Source: Valencia hispanica (taxonomy: Eukaryota > Chordata > Actinopteri > Cyprinodontiformes > Valenciidae). From it: DNA of 64,000 nucleotides. Below the pieces are notes generated by a model, which was given only the letters and a program-made list of their open reading frames with translations, was not told the origin of the DNA and did no database searches. The DNA is taken from the NCBI GenBank assembly GCA_963556495.2, contig OY747721.1, positions 14,389,149 through 14,453,148 on the forward strand, read 5' to 3'. Below are positions 50,200 to 61,300 of this stretch, piece by piece (the first letter of the stretch is position 1; the number at the start of each line of letters is the position of its first letter). The position numbers were made by a program, and so were the translations under genes.

Positions 50200-51803
50200 C
50201 AGTGGCTTGCAAAAGTATTCGGCCCCCTTGAACTTTTCCACATTTTGTAACATTACAGCCACAAACATGAATCAATTTTATTGGAATTCCAGGTGAAAGA
50301 CCAAAACAAAGTGGTGTACACGTGAGAAGTGGAACGAAAATCATACTTGATTCCAAACATTTTTTACAAATAAATAACTGAAAAGTGGGGTGTGTGTAAT
50401 TATTCAGCTCCCTTTGGTCTGAGTGCAGTCAGTTGCCCATAGACATTGCCTGATGAGTGCTAATGACTAAATAGAGTGCACCTGTGTGTAATCTAATGTC
50501 AGTACAAATACAGCTGCCCTGTGACGGCCTCAGAGGTTGTCTAAGAGAATGTTGGGAGCAACAACACCATGAAGTCCAAAGAACACACCAGACAGGTCAG
50601 GGATAAAGTTATTGAGAAATTTAAAGCAGGCTTAGGCTACAAAAAGATTTCCCAAGCCTTGAACATCCCACGGAGCACTGTTCAAGCGATCATTCAGAAA
50701 TGGAAGGAGTATGGCACAACTGTAAACCCACCAAGACAAGGCCGTCCACCTAAACTCACAGGCTGAACAAGGAGAGCGCTGATCAGAAATGCAGCCAAGA
50801 GGCCCATGGTGACTCTGGATGAGCTGCAGAGATCTACAGCTCAGGTGGGGGAATCTGTCCATTGGACAACTATTAGTCGTGCACTGTACAAAGTTGGCCT
50901 TTATGGAAGAGTGGCAAGAAGGAAGCCATTGTTAAAAGAAACCATAAGAAGTCCCGTTTGCAGTTTGCCACAAGCCATGTGGGGGACACAGCAAACCTGT
51001 GGAAGAAGGTGCTCTGGTCAGATGAGACCAAAATGGAACTTTTTGGCCAAAATGCAAAACGCTATGTGTAGCGGAAAACTAACACTGCACATCACTCTGA
51101 ACACCATCCCCACTGTCAAATATGGTAGTGGCAGCATCATGCTCTGGGGGTGCTTCTCTTCAGCAGGGACAGGGAAGCTGGTCAGAGTTGATGGGAAGAT
51201 GGATGGAGGCAAATACAGGGCACCTTTTGGAAGAAAACCTCTTGGAGTCTGCAAAAGACTTGAGACTGGGGCGGAGGTTCACCTTCCAGCAGGACAACGA
51301 CCCTAAACATTAAGCCAGGGTAACAGTGGAATGGTTTAAAACAAAACATATCCATGTGTTAGAATGGCCCAGTCAAAGTCCAGATCTAAATCCAATCGAG
51401 AATCTGTGGCAAGATCTGAAAATTGCTGTTCACAAATGCTGTCCATCTAATCTGACTGAGCTACAGCTGTTTTGCAAAGAAGAATGGGCAATAATTTCAG
51501 TCTCTAGATGTGCAAAACTGGTAGAGACATACCCTAAAAGACTGGCAGCTGTAATTGCAGCAAAAGGTGGTTCTGCAAAGTATTGACTCAGGGGGCTGAA
51601 TAATTACGCACACCCCACTTTTCAGTTATTTATTTGTACAAGATTTTTGGAATCATGTATGATTTTCATTCCACTTCTCATGTGTACACCACTTTGTATT
51701 GGTGTTTCACATGGAATTCCAATAAAATTGATTCATGTTTGTGGCTGTAATGTGACAAAATGTGGAAAAGTTCAAGGGGGCCGAATACTTTTGCAAGCCA
51801 CTG
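50200..51803 (+). mobile_element. Tc1-like transposon, full-length copy B
   Basis: Flanked by TA (50198-50199 and 51804-51805), with CAGTGGCTTGCAAAAGTATT at both ends and TIRs of about 210 bp. 1,604 bp, the normal length for Tc1-type elements. Same family as copy A, in the opposite orientation. It is inserted in repeat R, and the intact sibling at 63594-64000 shows the empty target (CTAGATATGCTCG). Confidence 0.95.
50569..51586 (+). pseudogene. Tc1 transposase, copy B, with stops and frameshifts
   Basis: The start ATG at 50569 opens a helix-turn-helix domain (MKSKEHTRQVRDKVIEKFKA, then YKKISQALNIPRSTVQAIIQ and a GRPPKLTG hinge). A TGA at 50764 (CGA in the related copy) ends it. The next frame from 50806 has MVTLDELQRSTAQVGESV but shifts near 50940. 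The catalytic segment in FQQDNDPKH (Asp 51293-51295) and PIENLW (Glu 51398-51400) has DD34E spacing, but a TAA at 51311 lies between. The C-terminus ends at 51586 (AAKGGSAKY). Full domain order is preserved, but it is inactive. Confidence 0.92.
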
Positions 51804-51870
51804 TATGCTCTACAAAAAAATCTGCAAATAGGCAAATTTTCTGCGAATAACTTGTAATCTCTTCTTTTAA
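51804..51870 (+). mobile_element. Right part of split repeat R
   Basis: TATGCTCTAC, then TCTGCAAATAGGCAAATTTT and CTGCGAATAA, matching 63916-63961 where the order is TATGCTCGATC and TTTTCTGCGAATAA. Confidence 0.65.
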
Positions 51871-53282
51871 ACCTTTCTATCAAATAAACATTTTCATAGT
51901 CATTTTTTAAAGCTATTTTAAGTCTGAATAGCAAATTTTTTCATGAACTGATGGATGGACGGAAGGAAGGACGGAAGGAAGGAAGGAATGGCCTTGGGAA
52001 TAAAACTTGGAAATAACCATTTTTTCCATAAACTACATTCATTACTCATCCAGATCTGGAAAACACTTCAAGAATCAAATTACATACTTTTTCAGACTTC
52101 CCCAGCCTGTGTAGGCACCCTATAAATCTACTTCATACTGTTCAAATTTAGGCAACAGTGTTTTCAAAACTTGTTACTGGAAACATTGAAGGAGTAGACT
52201 GTCAAAGGAAAGTACAATTCTCATCAGAAAGTGACAAGAATAAAAAAAAACTCTTCAGTGCTGTGAAGAAAACATCTTTCAGCTAAAGCCATCCAGAAAA
52301 GCAGTGAGTACAGTACACACCACTGCTGTTATCTGGAAAAAAAATCACATTCATCCAATGCAATTTCACAGAGTGTTCTGCCAAATCAAGTTGACACAGA
52401 AAATGTCAAAGAACTGTAACTACTCGCCGAGTCTTGACTTTGCCCTTTGTGCTATTTTTTTTTTAAACATGAGGCCCCTTCATTATTACCACCTCCTCCT
52501 CCTTCTGCCTTCATCCCGTCTCCTCTCTTAAACCTGTCACTGCCATCAGGATTGCATTTCTATTCCAGTCACGTTGATCACATTGTTAGTGATTCTGGAT
52601 GACAATTATTCACACAGAGCAGAGTCATATTCAAGGTGGTTCGCTCTCTTAAAGATAGAAATTAAAATACCTGAAAAACACAAATACTGGCTATTTGTGT
52701 TTTTTTTTTTTTTTTGCATTTAAATAGAGATGTGGAGAATATGGGTGGGGGGAAAAACAAGTGAGGAAGAGACTCAGGGAATATTCATTTTACACTTAAG
52801 AGGCAGCCCCAACAAGCGCTGCAATCTCCATCTCTGTAATCTATAACAGGAGGCTTTAATTTGGGTGTTAAGGCAAAGTGTTTCCGTATGGTGTCATGGT
52901 ATAGCACTAAGTAGAAGCCATACAGTAACATCCCTGAGTGCGACGAGGATAATGAGGAGGCTTTTTAACCTGGCAACCTGATGAGCTTCAAGCCTGCGAA
53001 GAAAGGCTTGAAACCGTGCCCAAGTTCTCCGCTTCCCAAGAGGCTTTTCAAAATTCAATAAATAACATCTGTAGGCGATGTTGGGTGCAGACCGAGAGAG
53101 TGCGTCATAACAGAGAGCGGGGCTGAACAAAGAAACCATGACGACTGCATGGTTTCCATAGCAACTGCTGCAAGGCCTAGAGAGTATAATAGCACATCAA
53201 TCACTGTCCAAAAGGAACTTCATTATCAGCAAAAAATAAACCTTTAGGATCGTTTTTACTGTTAAATTGCCAGTCAACTCAC
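51871..53282. other. adk intron, nothing recognised except GGAA repeat
   Basis: A (GGAA)n-like tract with GGAC variants lies at about 51954-51988. The remainder shows no gene or repeat ends. T-rich and A-rich runs occur at 52459 and 52701. Confidence 0.45.
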
Positions 53283-53318
53283 CTCAAAGCCCAGCTCTTT
53301 GGCAAATGTGGCCGCCTC
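53283..53318 (-). CDS. adk: adk 36-nt micro-exon (EAATFAKELGFE)
   Basis: The acceptor TTTTCCAG|GAGGCG (exon start 53318) and donor TTTGAG|GTGAGT (exon end 53283) enclose exactly 12 codons, EAATFAKELGFE. In mammalian ADK the same position reads EAATFAREQGFE, after FGNET, and is followed by the segment coded here at 45515-45629. Human ADK is also described with a smallest exon of 36 nt. Phase 0 at both ends, so skipping would remove 12 residues without a frameshift. The next upstream exon (ending FGNET) was looked for up to 64000 and not found. Confidence 0.95.
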
Positions 53319-53331
53319 CTGGAAAAGATAA

Positions 53332-53370
53332 AACACACACACACACACACACACACACAACACACACACA
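53332..53370. repeat. (CA)n microsatellite
   Basis: CA repeat only 14 bp from the acceptor end of the 36-nt adk exon; on the adk sense strand it is a (TG)n tract upstream of the polypyrimidine tract. Confidence 0.9.
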
Positions 53371-54014
53371 AATGAGCAGTTAATTACAGAGTCACAAAAC
53401 AGAGCACAATGTCCAACCACAGACGTGAAGTGAAGACATCTCGTTTCCCCTCGGCTCCTCACATGTCACATGAGAATAAGTAACCTGAGTTAGCGTCACT
53501 CTGCCAGCTCCTGATTTAATAGGCAGGCAGCCCACCCCATTTAAACTATTATCAGACATCATCTCATCTTACCGCGGCAGCGTGAGATAACACTACATCA
53601 GCCTGTAGGCTTGAAACAACCACTGAAACCATGAATATGTGCTGGTATGTGGGAATCCCCCATCCTGCAGGCATTCCGTGTAAATAGGTCGCTTTAGACT
53701 CTGAGCAGGTGCACTTGACATACCTACCTTTTCAGATTTTAAGTTGCATCTCCCTAAACATGCAAACTTTCACATTTTTTCAGCTTTACCAAAAAAATAT
53801 CTTTAACCTTCAATATATATAGTTAAGCAGATACTTGCATACTCATTTGTGTGCATCCTCATTATCCTCAACATAACGTATTTTTTCTGCACCATATGAA
53901 CTTAAATGACACTAAACTTTGTGTTTTAGGTCCATTAGGATCATCACAATGACTTATATTTGCTATATGCCAGAATATCGAGATATTTCTTGTATTACTT
54001 TAGTCAAATTTAGC
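53371..54014. other. adk intron, nothing recognised
   Basis: No repeat ends or exon-like frames seen. Confidence 0.45.
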
Positions 54015-55200
54015 AGTTGACATACACTAAGATTTCTATACCCTTGAACAATTTGGAAAAGTCCAGATGATACAATGGCTTTGCGAAATGAAGCTTCAGA
54101 ATTAAACATCTGAGACAAACAGAGGCACAACAGTGGACCTTAAACACATTGCCTCCATAAGCCCGTTTCCACTATACAAGTTCCGGGACATTTCTGGGAA
54201 GAGGGAAGGTGAGAGGGAAAATATGCTGGCTCTGTCCTCTCGGCTGTTGTGTCTCCAAACAAAATGAGCCTTTTAAGGATTTTGCTAAGATGGCAGCATA
54301 TCGCAACCGATTCGGTAAAGAGTGGTGTCACTGAACAGTGCCAAAAGGTGCCCAACAGGAGCAGAGAATAAGAAGAGATCGACAATGGAAATGGCAGGGA
54401 TGGTTGCCGCGTTTCTGTTTGCTAAGTTAGCTTTTCCTATTTTCTTATCCTTCCAATCTGCTTCGCCAGCAACTCTTCCATTTCTACAAATGCCGGCTAT
54501 TTGGCAGCATCTGCTGATATCATTCCCCGTTGAGTTACAACCACTTAACTACAAGTCCCGCCTGCCGACTCCATCAGGCCATTTCTGAGTACATTCCCCA
54601 AGGCAGGCACTCGTTTGGTTCCTGAAATGGCCAGGATAGTGGTCCTGTTGCCCCGGCCCGGTGAAATGGAAACGAGCTGCCATGAAGGTCCGGTAAAATT
54701 ACCTAGAAGTTCCAATACTAGAAAAGGGCCTTATGTGTGTGACGTAATGGAAAGATCAAAGAAAATCAGCCAAGACATCAGGAAGAAAATTGTGGAACTC
54801 CAACAAGTCTTTGGGCAAAATTTATATGACCAAAGATGTATATGCAAGAACACAAGGTTTACAAAAAACTTTGTGAAGATCTTGGCTGAAGGTGGTGAAA
54901 GACTGTTACACTGTTTACAGTGAGTCTTATACCAACATGGGCTTAAAAGCCCCATATTGAGGTAGAAGCCATTACTTCAAGACCGACATAAAAAATTGAT
55001 TATTGTTTGTGAATGCACTTGCAGAAAAGTACCCCCATGTTTTTTAGAGGTGTCCTCCTGGAGTTGTCATGAGGAGGATTAGGCTTTAAGTTCCAGCAAA
55101 CTATCCATAAAAAGCATGTGAAAGGACACCCACAAAATTTGACAAATGTAACAAAGTTTAAAAAATTTATATAATCATCTGAATTTGATTAAATAAATAA
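54015..55200 (+). mobile_element. Decayed Tc1-like element (another family) with a MITE inside
   Basis: Left end AGTTGACATACACTAAG (54015). A transposase start-like stretch GAAAATCAGCCAAGACATCA at 54762 is followed by AGGAAGAAAATTGTGGAACT, the helix-turn-helix region of a Tc1 subfamily. Downstream, CACTTGCAGAAAAGTACCCC and GTCCTCCTGGAGTTGTCATG are catalytic-domain remnants. The segment about 54159-54675 is a later insertion. Confidence 0.55.
54159..54675. mobile_element. MITE-like insertion with GCCCGTTTCCA / TGGAAACGAGC ends
   Basis: Left end GCCCGTTTCCACTATA and right end GAAATGGAAACGAGC form an imperfect inverted repeat of 11-15 bp. TTCCGGGACATTTCTGGG and CCTGAAATGGCCAGG are inner motifs on the two sides. 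More CpG than the host. No coding capacity, and the target duplication is unclear. Confidence 0.45.
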
Positions 55201-55214
55201 TAAAATCTCCAAAA

Positions 55215-55620
55215 TGTTGCCATTTAGCAGATGACGGCTGCTACCCCAGCCGTCATCTGCTGGGGTAGTAGCATCAAAGCCAGGGATTTAAATAGGCTAA
55301 ACAACCTGATAAAGAAGGCTGGTTCTGTTCTTGGGACGACTGTGGAACATCTGGAGATGATGATACAAAGAAGGATTCTTCATAAAATCCAAAAAATTAT
55401 GGACAACCCTGAGCATCCTCTTCATGAGACTGTCATTCAACAACAGAGCGTCTTCAGTCGGAGGCTTCTTCAGTTTCGCTGCAATACAGACCGCTAGAGG
55501 AAATCCTTCCTGCCCACAGCTATCATCATCAACAACTCCTTAAAGAATTAATTATATGACTATACCAACACTTAATTTTCCTCTGGGATAAATAAAGTAT
55601 TTTTGAATTGAATTGAATAT
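55215..55620 (+). mobile_element. LINE C-terminus and 3' tail
   Basis: Encodes WGSSIKARDLNRLNNLIKKA near 55261 and a stretch with PEHPLHETVIQQQ near 55411, then SFLPTAIIIINNS near 55503. This is the C-terminal end of a CR1/Rex-type non-LTR element. TTCCTCTGGGATAAATAAAG followed by a GAATTGAATTGAAT tail is the 3' end. 5'-truncated. A perfect 13-bp hairpin lies at 55228-55260. Confidence 0.75.
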
Positions 55621-56094
55621 AAACAATTTTGGTACTCTTGACAGACTTAAAATAGGAAAGACTTAAAATGTGGTTCATGCCTCATGCGGTCTTTAAGCTG
55701 GATTTTTACGTGCATGTGTGCATAGATTATTTAATATTTGGGATAGCTAACAATTTGTTCAACAAACTAAAGAAAAACTAAAATCCTTGTTTGTGCTCGA
55801 GATTAAACGTTATCCCTCCCTGGTAATGCAAACTTTTGGTTCCTTTCCTATGTGTTAGGGACCCTGCGGTTATTCCTTGACTCAGAATTTGTATCACATA
55901 TCCATGGCGAATCTTTGGATCACTGATGTTTGCACTACCTAAATATTGCAAAGTTCAGTTTTACTTTTATTACAGTCAGAGCAGACAATCGCTTGCATAC
56001 AAGCCGGGCCACACTGGGGTCCCATTCACTTTCCGCTACATCATAATATCATGGTTCTTACTCAAAGTGCTCTAAATAGAGACACAGTAGCATA

Positions 56095-56320
56095 CATCAC
56101 ACAACCACAAAATCAATATCTTCCAGCCAAGTCCCTAAGGTCCTGTGACCAAGGCCTGGTGGCTGTGCTACAAGGTTGAAATCTAAAAGCGGTAGAGTGT
56201 TTTCAATAATTGCCCTAGGACTCTGGAACTAGCTCCTGGTTAAGGCATTGAGAGCTCGGGTGTTTACAGATTTTTTTCTTAACTATAGCAGTTTATGACT
56301 TAGGTTTTGAAAGTTTCTGT
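56095..56320 (+). mobile_element. L2-type LINE fragment
   Basis: Decayed C-terminal reverse-transcriptase segment. QYLPAKSLRSCDQGLVAV is encoded near 56116 and, after a frame change, an ALRARVFTDFF-like stretch near 56248 preceded by LGLWN-like CTCTGGAAC. Cut by the Tc1 element that begins at 56322. Confidence 0.5.
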
Positions 56321-56321
56321 A

Positions 56322-57901
56322 CAGGTCCTTCTCAAAAAATTAGCATATTGTGATAAAGTTCATTCTTTTCCATAGTGTAATGATAAAAATTAAACTTTCA
56401 TATATTTTAGATTCATTGCACACCAACTGAAATATTTCAGGTCTTTTATTGTTTTAAAACTGATGATTTTGGCATACAGCTCATGAAAACCAAAAATTCC
56501 TATGTAAAAAAATTAGCATATCATGAAAAGGTTCTCTAAACGAGCTATTAACCTAATCATCTGAATCAACTAATTAACTCTAAACACCTGCAAAGATTCC
56601 TGAGGCTTTTAAAAACTCCCAGCCTGGTTCATTACTCAAAACCGCAATCATGGGTAAGACTGCCGACCTGACTGCTGCCCAGAAGGCCAGCATTGACACC
56701 CTCAAGCAAGAGGGTAAGACACAGAAAGAAATTTCTGAACGAATAGGCTGTTCCCAGAGTGCTGTATCAAGGCACCTCAGTGGGAAGTCTGTGGGAAGGA
56801 AAAGGTGTGGCAGAAAACGCTGCACAACGAGAAGAGGTGACCGGACCCTGAGGAAGATTGTGGAGAAGGACCGATTCCAGACCTTGGGGGACCTGCGGAA
56901 GCAGTGAACTTAGTCTGGAGTAGAAACATCCAGAGCCACCGTGCACAGGAAATGGGCTACAGGTCAAGCCACTTTTGAACCAGAAACAGCGGCAGTAGTG
57001 CCTGACCTGGGCTACAGAGAAGCAGCGCTGGACTGTTGCTCAGTGGTCCAAAGTACTTTTTTTGGATGAAAGCAAATTTTGCATGTCATTCGGAAATCAA
57101 GGTGCCAGAGTCTGGAGGAAGACTGGGGAGAAGGAAATGCCAAAATGCCTGAAGTCCAGTGTCAAGTACCCACAGTCAGTGATGGTCTGGGGTGCCATGT
57201 CAGCTGCTGGTGTTGGTCCACTGTGTTTTATCAAGGGCAGGGTCAATGCAGCTATCAGGAGATTTTGGAGCACTTCATGCTTCCATCTGCTGAAAAGCTT
57301 TATGGAGATGAAGATTTAATTTTTCAGCACGACCTGGCACCTGCTCACAGTGCCAAAACCACTGGTAAATGGTTTACTGACCATGGTATTACTGTGCTCA
57401 ATTGGCCTGCCAACTCTCCTGACCTGAACCCCATAGAGAATTTGTGGGATATTGTGAAGAGGAAGTTGAGAGACACAAGACCCAACACTCTGGATGAGCT
57501 TAAGGCCGCTATCGAAGCATCCTGGGCCTCCATAACACCTCAGCAGTGCCACAGGCTGATTGCCTCCATGCCACGCCGCATTGAAGCAGTCATTTCTGCA
57601 AAAGGATTCCCGACCAAGTATTGAGTGCATAACTGAACATAATTATTTGAAGGTTGACTTTTTTTGTATTAAAAACACTTGTCTTTTATTGGTCGGATGA
57701 AATATGCTAATTTTTTGAGATAGGAATTTTGGGTTTTCATGAGCTGTATGCCAAAATCATCAGTTTTAAAACAATAAAAGACCTGAAATATTTCAGTTGG
57801 TGTGCAATGAATCTAAAATATATGAAAGTTTAATTTTTATCATTACATTATGGAAAAGAATGAACTTTATCATAATATGCTAATTTTTTGAGAAGGACCT
57901 G
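56322..57901 (+). mobile_element. Tc1-like transposon, copy C (different family)
   Basis: TA at 56320-56321 and 57902-57903. The ends CAGGTCCTTCTCAAAAAATT are repeated as near-identical TIRs of about 210 bp. 1,580 bp, with an inner repeat of AAAAAATTAGCATAT at 56505. High TIR identity points to a fairly recent insertion in the adk intron. Confidence 0.95.
56650..57624 (+). pseudogene. Tc1 transposase, copy C, broken
   Basis: ATG at 56650 opens MGKTADLTAAQKASIDTLKQ with a helix-turn-helix (KEISERIGCSQSAVSRHLSG), and a TGA at 56905 stops it. The middle (56908-57060) is damaged. The catalytic half gives LDESKF (Asp 57065-57067), shifts frame near 57250, then FQHDLAPAHSAK (Asp 57331-57333) and NPIENLW (Glu 57436-57438) in DD34E spacing, and ends GFPTKY. 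All catalytic residues are present, but the frame is not continuous. Confidence 0.92.
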
Positions 57902-57903
57902 TA

Positions 57904-58184
57904 TTTGTGAAAGTTATCTATAAACTTTAGCAAAAAAACATTTGAAAAATGTTTCTACCTTTAATCTGAGTACACTTAATCAGCAATGGAAAAATGTTCA
58001 TATAAAAAAAAATTCCCACCAGTGTTGGTAATCGTGCTGATAATATCTTACGACCTTATTTAGCTAAAAATAATACCACTAATATTCTCTTATAAGTAGC
58101 GAGATCAATTTGGATCCTTGCCTAGACTTTTTTCCTTTCACTGTAGACATGAGGAGCATATGAATCCATGGATTACCTTATTAA
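57904..58184. other. adk intron, nothing recognised
   Basis: AT-rich, between Tc1 copy C and the SINE. No repeat ends seen. Confidence 0.4.
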
Positions 58185-58193
58185 AGCACCTAG

Positions 58194-58390
58194 TAAAAAA
58201 AAAAAAAAAAGTTTTTGTGGCCACAGTGGCCTTTATTGTAAAGTGGACAGTACAAAAAGGGGGCAAGAAGTGGGGAAGCGACATCGGCAAGTGTCTGCGG
58301 GGTGGAAGCATACCCTCGGGTAACCGCATCGAGGACTGAGGCCTCTGAGCATGGGGCGCCCGCCTTAACCACTGTGCTACGCGACGCCCC
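58194..58390 (-). mobile_element. tRNA-derived SINE with exact 9-bp TSD
   Basis: Flanked by AGCACCTAG at 58185-58193 and 58391-58399. On the minus strand the head reads GGGGCGTCGCGTAGCACAGT and GGTTAAGGCGGGCGCCC, an A-box-like promoter start. The body is CpG-rich and the end is AATAAAGGCCACTGTGGCCA, with a T14/A14 run at the far end. The B-box is unclear. Confidence 0.85.
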
Positions 58391-58399
58391 AGCACCTAG

Positions 58400-61300
58400 G
58401 CACTCTTGCCACAATAAAATAATGCATATAAAAATGCTTCAGTTCGCTAAAATGTATGTTCATCTTGTGGTGATTTTGGAAAAAAACAATCACTTCTGAA
58501 AGGAGGATTTTATTCTCAATTAATAAATGTACAGAAATAAAAGGTAAGATGATTTAGTACAATTTTAAATGTGATTATGTTACGCCCATAAAAAGAATAG
58601 TCTAATTTTTAAGACTTTTATATCTTACCACACCTTGGACACTTCAACTACCAGTTTCATGTATATTTTAAAATATACACCACAAATGACAATTCATAAT
58701 AAGCCTAATCATGTTTGTTTTACTGCAAAATAAACTACAAAATAGATTAATTATGAAGTAATTAAACATTAGACAATAATCTTAATAATTGCTAACAAGA
58801 ATAAAACTACTAAAAACAAAAAGATTCCATTAAACTTAAACACAAAATAAATGTAATCTTTAGGATTTTGTAAATGATTCTTTCATGACAGCAAGTGTTG
58901 GGACTGGTTCTCATCTTCAAGTGGGAACAGCTGCTCATTAAGGTGATTAGTCATGTGAGGTACATGTTCAGTATGTCAACATTTATTTAAAAAGGTGCTT
59001 TATTGTCAAGTTTAACTCTTCTCTAAACAGAGAAAAACATGTTTCATTTTTAAAAAACTGAAAAACCTTCAATCAACTTGTCTAAAGCAAAGCTAATTAT
59101 TGTTGTTAACTTAAAAGAAAGAAGAGGGATACGGTTTGCAAATCTTTTATCTGAAAACTGGGTCAAAAACCAAAGAAAAGTGTTTCTGTAGGTTTGCATT
59201 ACAGCTAACTACACAGACAGCTACAGTGTTGGGGAATATACGGTGTGATTTTATAGATCTTATTGGTTCTAACCGTAATATACAGTCTATGGTTTTAACC
59301 CTAGCCCTTTCAATCTGTATTCAACACCCTGCTAAGTATTCTTTGAAAATGGCTGCCCCTTTGCAATCGATTTCCAAACAGAAGTTCCCAGATGGTTCCA
59401 TGTAACAAACCATCTGGTAGGTCAGGTTACCTTTGGTTACCATATGGCATGTAATGGCAAAGTCTTGTAACCATACTGAGCAATCTAATCCAAATTTATG
59501 CTGTACAACTTCCTTAACATTCAGAGTGACATCTCTAGTTGTTCTATATTAAAAATGGTCTCCGGACAGCAGGGAAGTAAAAAATGTAAAAACACAAGCA
59601 GAATTTTAAGTCATGGTGAGGATAGGTTTTTAACCAGAAGGCATTGGGGAATGGTTGGAGAAAAATTATTTTGAATCATTGTGGATTATATTTTAAGTCT
59701 ATGTATTGTGAATACATGAATAAAACATGAATGAAAAATAATAAACTAGAATAGCAATAAAATATACATGCCTTTCATTAAATCTAGCTGCTCTAATTGA
59801 CAGTAAAGTGTAACACCACTCTAATTTTGCAAGACATTTTTACTGATTTACCTCACTCAATTTTTATGCATAAACAAATGCAAAACTGAACATAAAATCC
59901 AATAATGTACTGTGATATCAAAATGATTAAAGCCTACAGATAACTAGAGATGTCTACAGTATATCACAGAAAATCTAGTTTAAAACCGGCACAATTTGCC
60001 TTCAATGACTTGCTTGAACCAGGACCCTATGAAATTTCATTTTATTTTTTCTAATCATATGCTTAATGTATTCGTTTTAAACTGTTTAGTAGAGAAATAA
60101 TCAAAATTAAATTGAAATTAATTTTATATTTTTGCAAAGCATGCAAAAATGTACCTGTTGGTTATTTCTAAGTATTTTTAACAAAAAGTAGCACATGTAG
60201 CAAAATCCACCTTTTAGTCAGCTTTTTAGGAGGGGTTAACTAGGTTTTTAAAAACAGCTTTAAAGCTCTAACAAAACATAATCAAAAATAAGTAGATAAC
60301 TTTATTATTTATTTTTAGAAGATGGTCTGCCTCTCCACATAGAACACAAAGAACTCTTTAAAATCACATCTAGCTATGCTGAAGCTCTTTGCAAAAGAAG
60401 ATGTTTGATGTGGTGCTAGCTAACATTAGCTTGCTTCCTCTCTCTTTTGATAGGCCCTAATGATAATTTGGCTCTTAAAACCTTTTTCTTTATGGTTATT
60501 TTTATTTTGTGTTGACAAACTTTGTTGAAAGAGATGGTTTCCTCCTTCACAAAATTAAAGCTTTGCTTGGAAAACTCTGTGCTGATCCAGGGTCTCTCCC
60601 ATATGGCTTTCAGTTAGACCCTGGCTAAGCATGTCATATCAAATCGACAGAAAATGGACCTCAGGGACTGACAAGAGTCATACAGTCAAACAGTCATAAC
60701 TACAACAGATAGCTTGAGTAGGAAATCAAAAACCAGACTATCGAAGCAACTGCAGATATTGTTTGTGAGCATAAAGTTTTTTTTCAGGTAAGAAAAACCT
60801 TTCTGTTACTTTAGTTTGTAGTTTAGTTTTTTTATGCATCCTCTGTCAGTAGAAAATGTCTTCTGATGTCCATCGATCACATATCTTAGTAATCAGTTTC
60901 TTAAAAAATTCCATCTACATATGTACCCACAATAATTAGCTTCAGCAACAAGTTGCTTTTTCTCTGTGTTGGAGTCAAATAAGCTTTTGAGTTTTGCCAA
61001 ACACATGCTGTGGAGAAATTAAATGTTAAAGGACTTATAGTTTGGGTTGTTTTACAGAGGGTTCCTCCAAATGTTTATTTATCCATTTAACATTAGCATT
61101 ACAAAGGAACATATTGCAATTGACAAAAATATGCAGGTATAGAACATGCACAGGCACACTTATTGCAAACATAAAATACTGTAAACACAGTTGCAAGAAA
61201 AAATGCGACCACTGATGCCAATTTGCATTAGAGAATTAATGCTGGTCAGAACTGGGGCAGAAACTATATGCAATCTGAAAGCTGTCAGACTTAAATTTTT

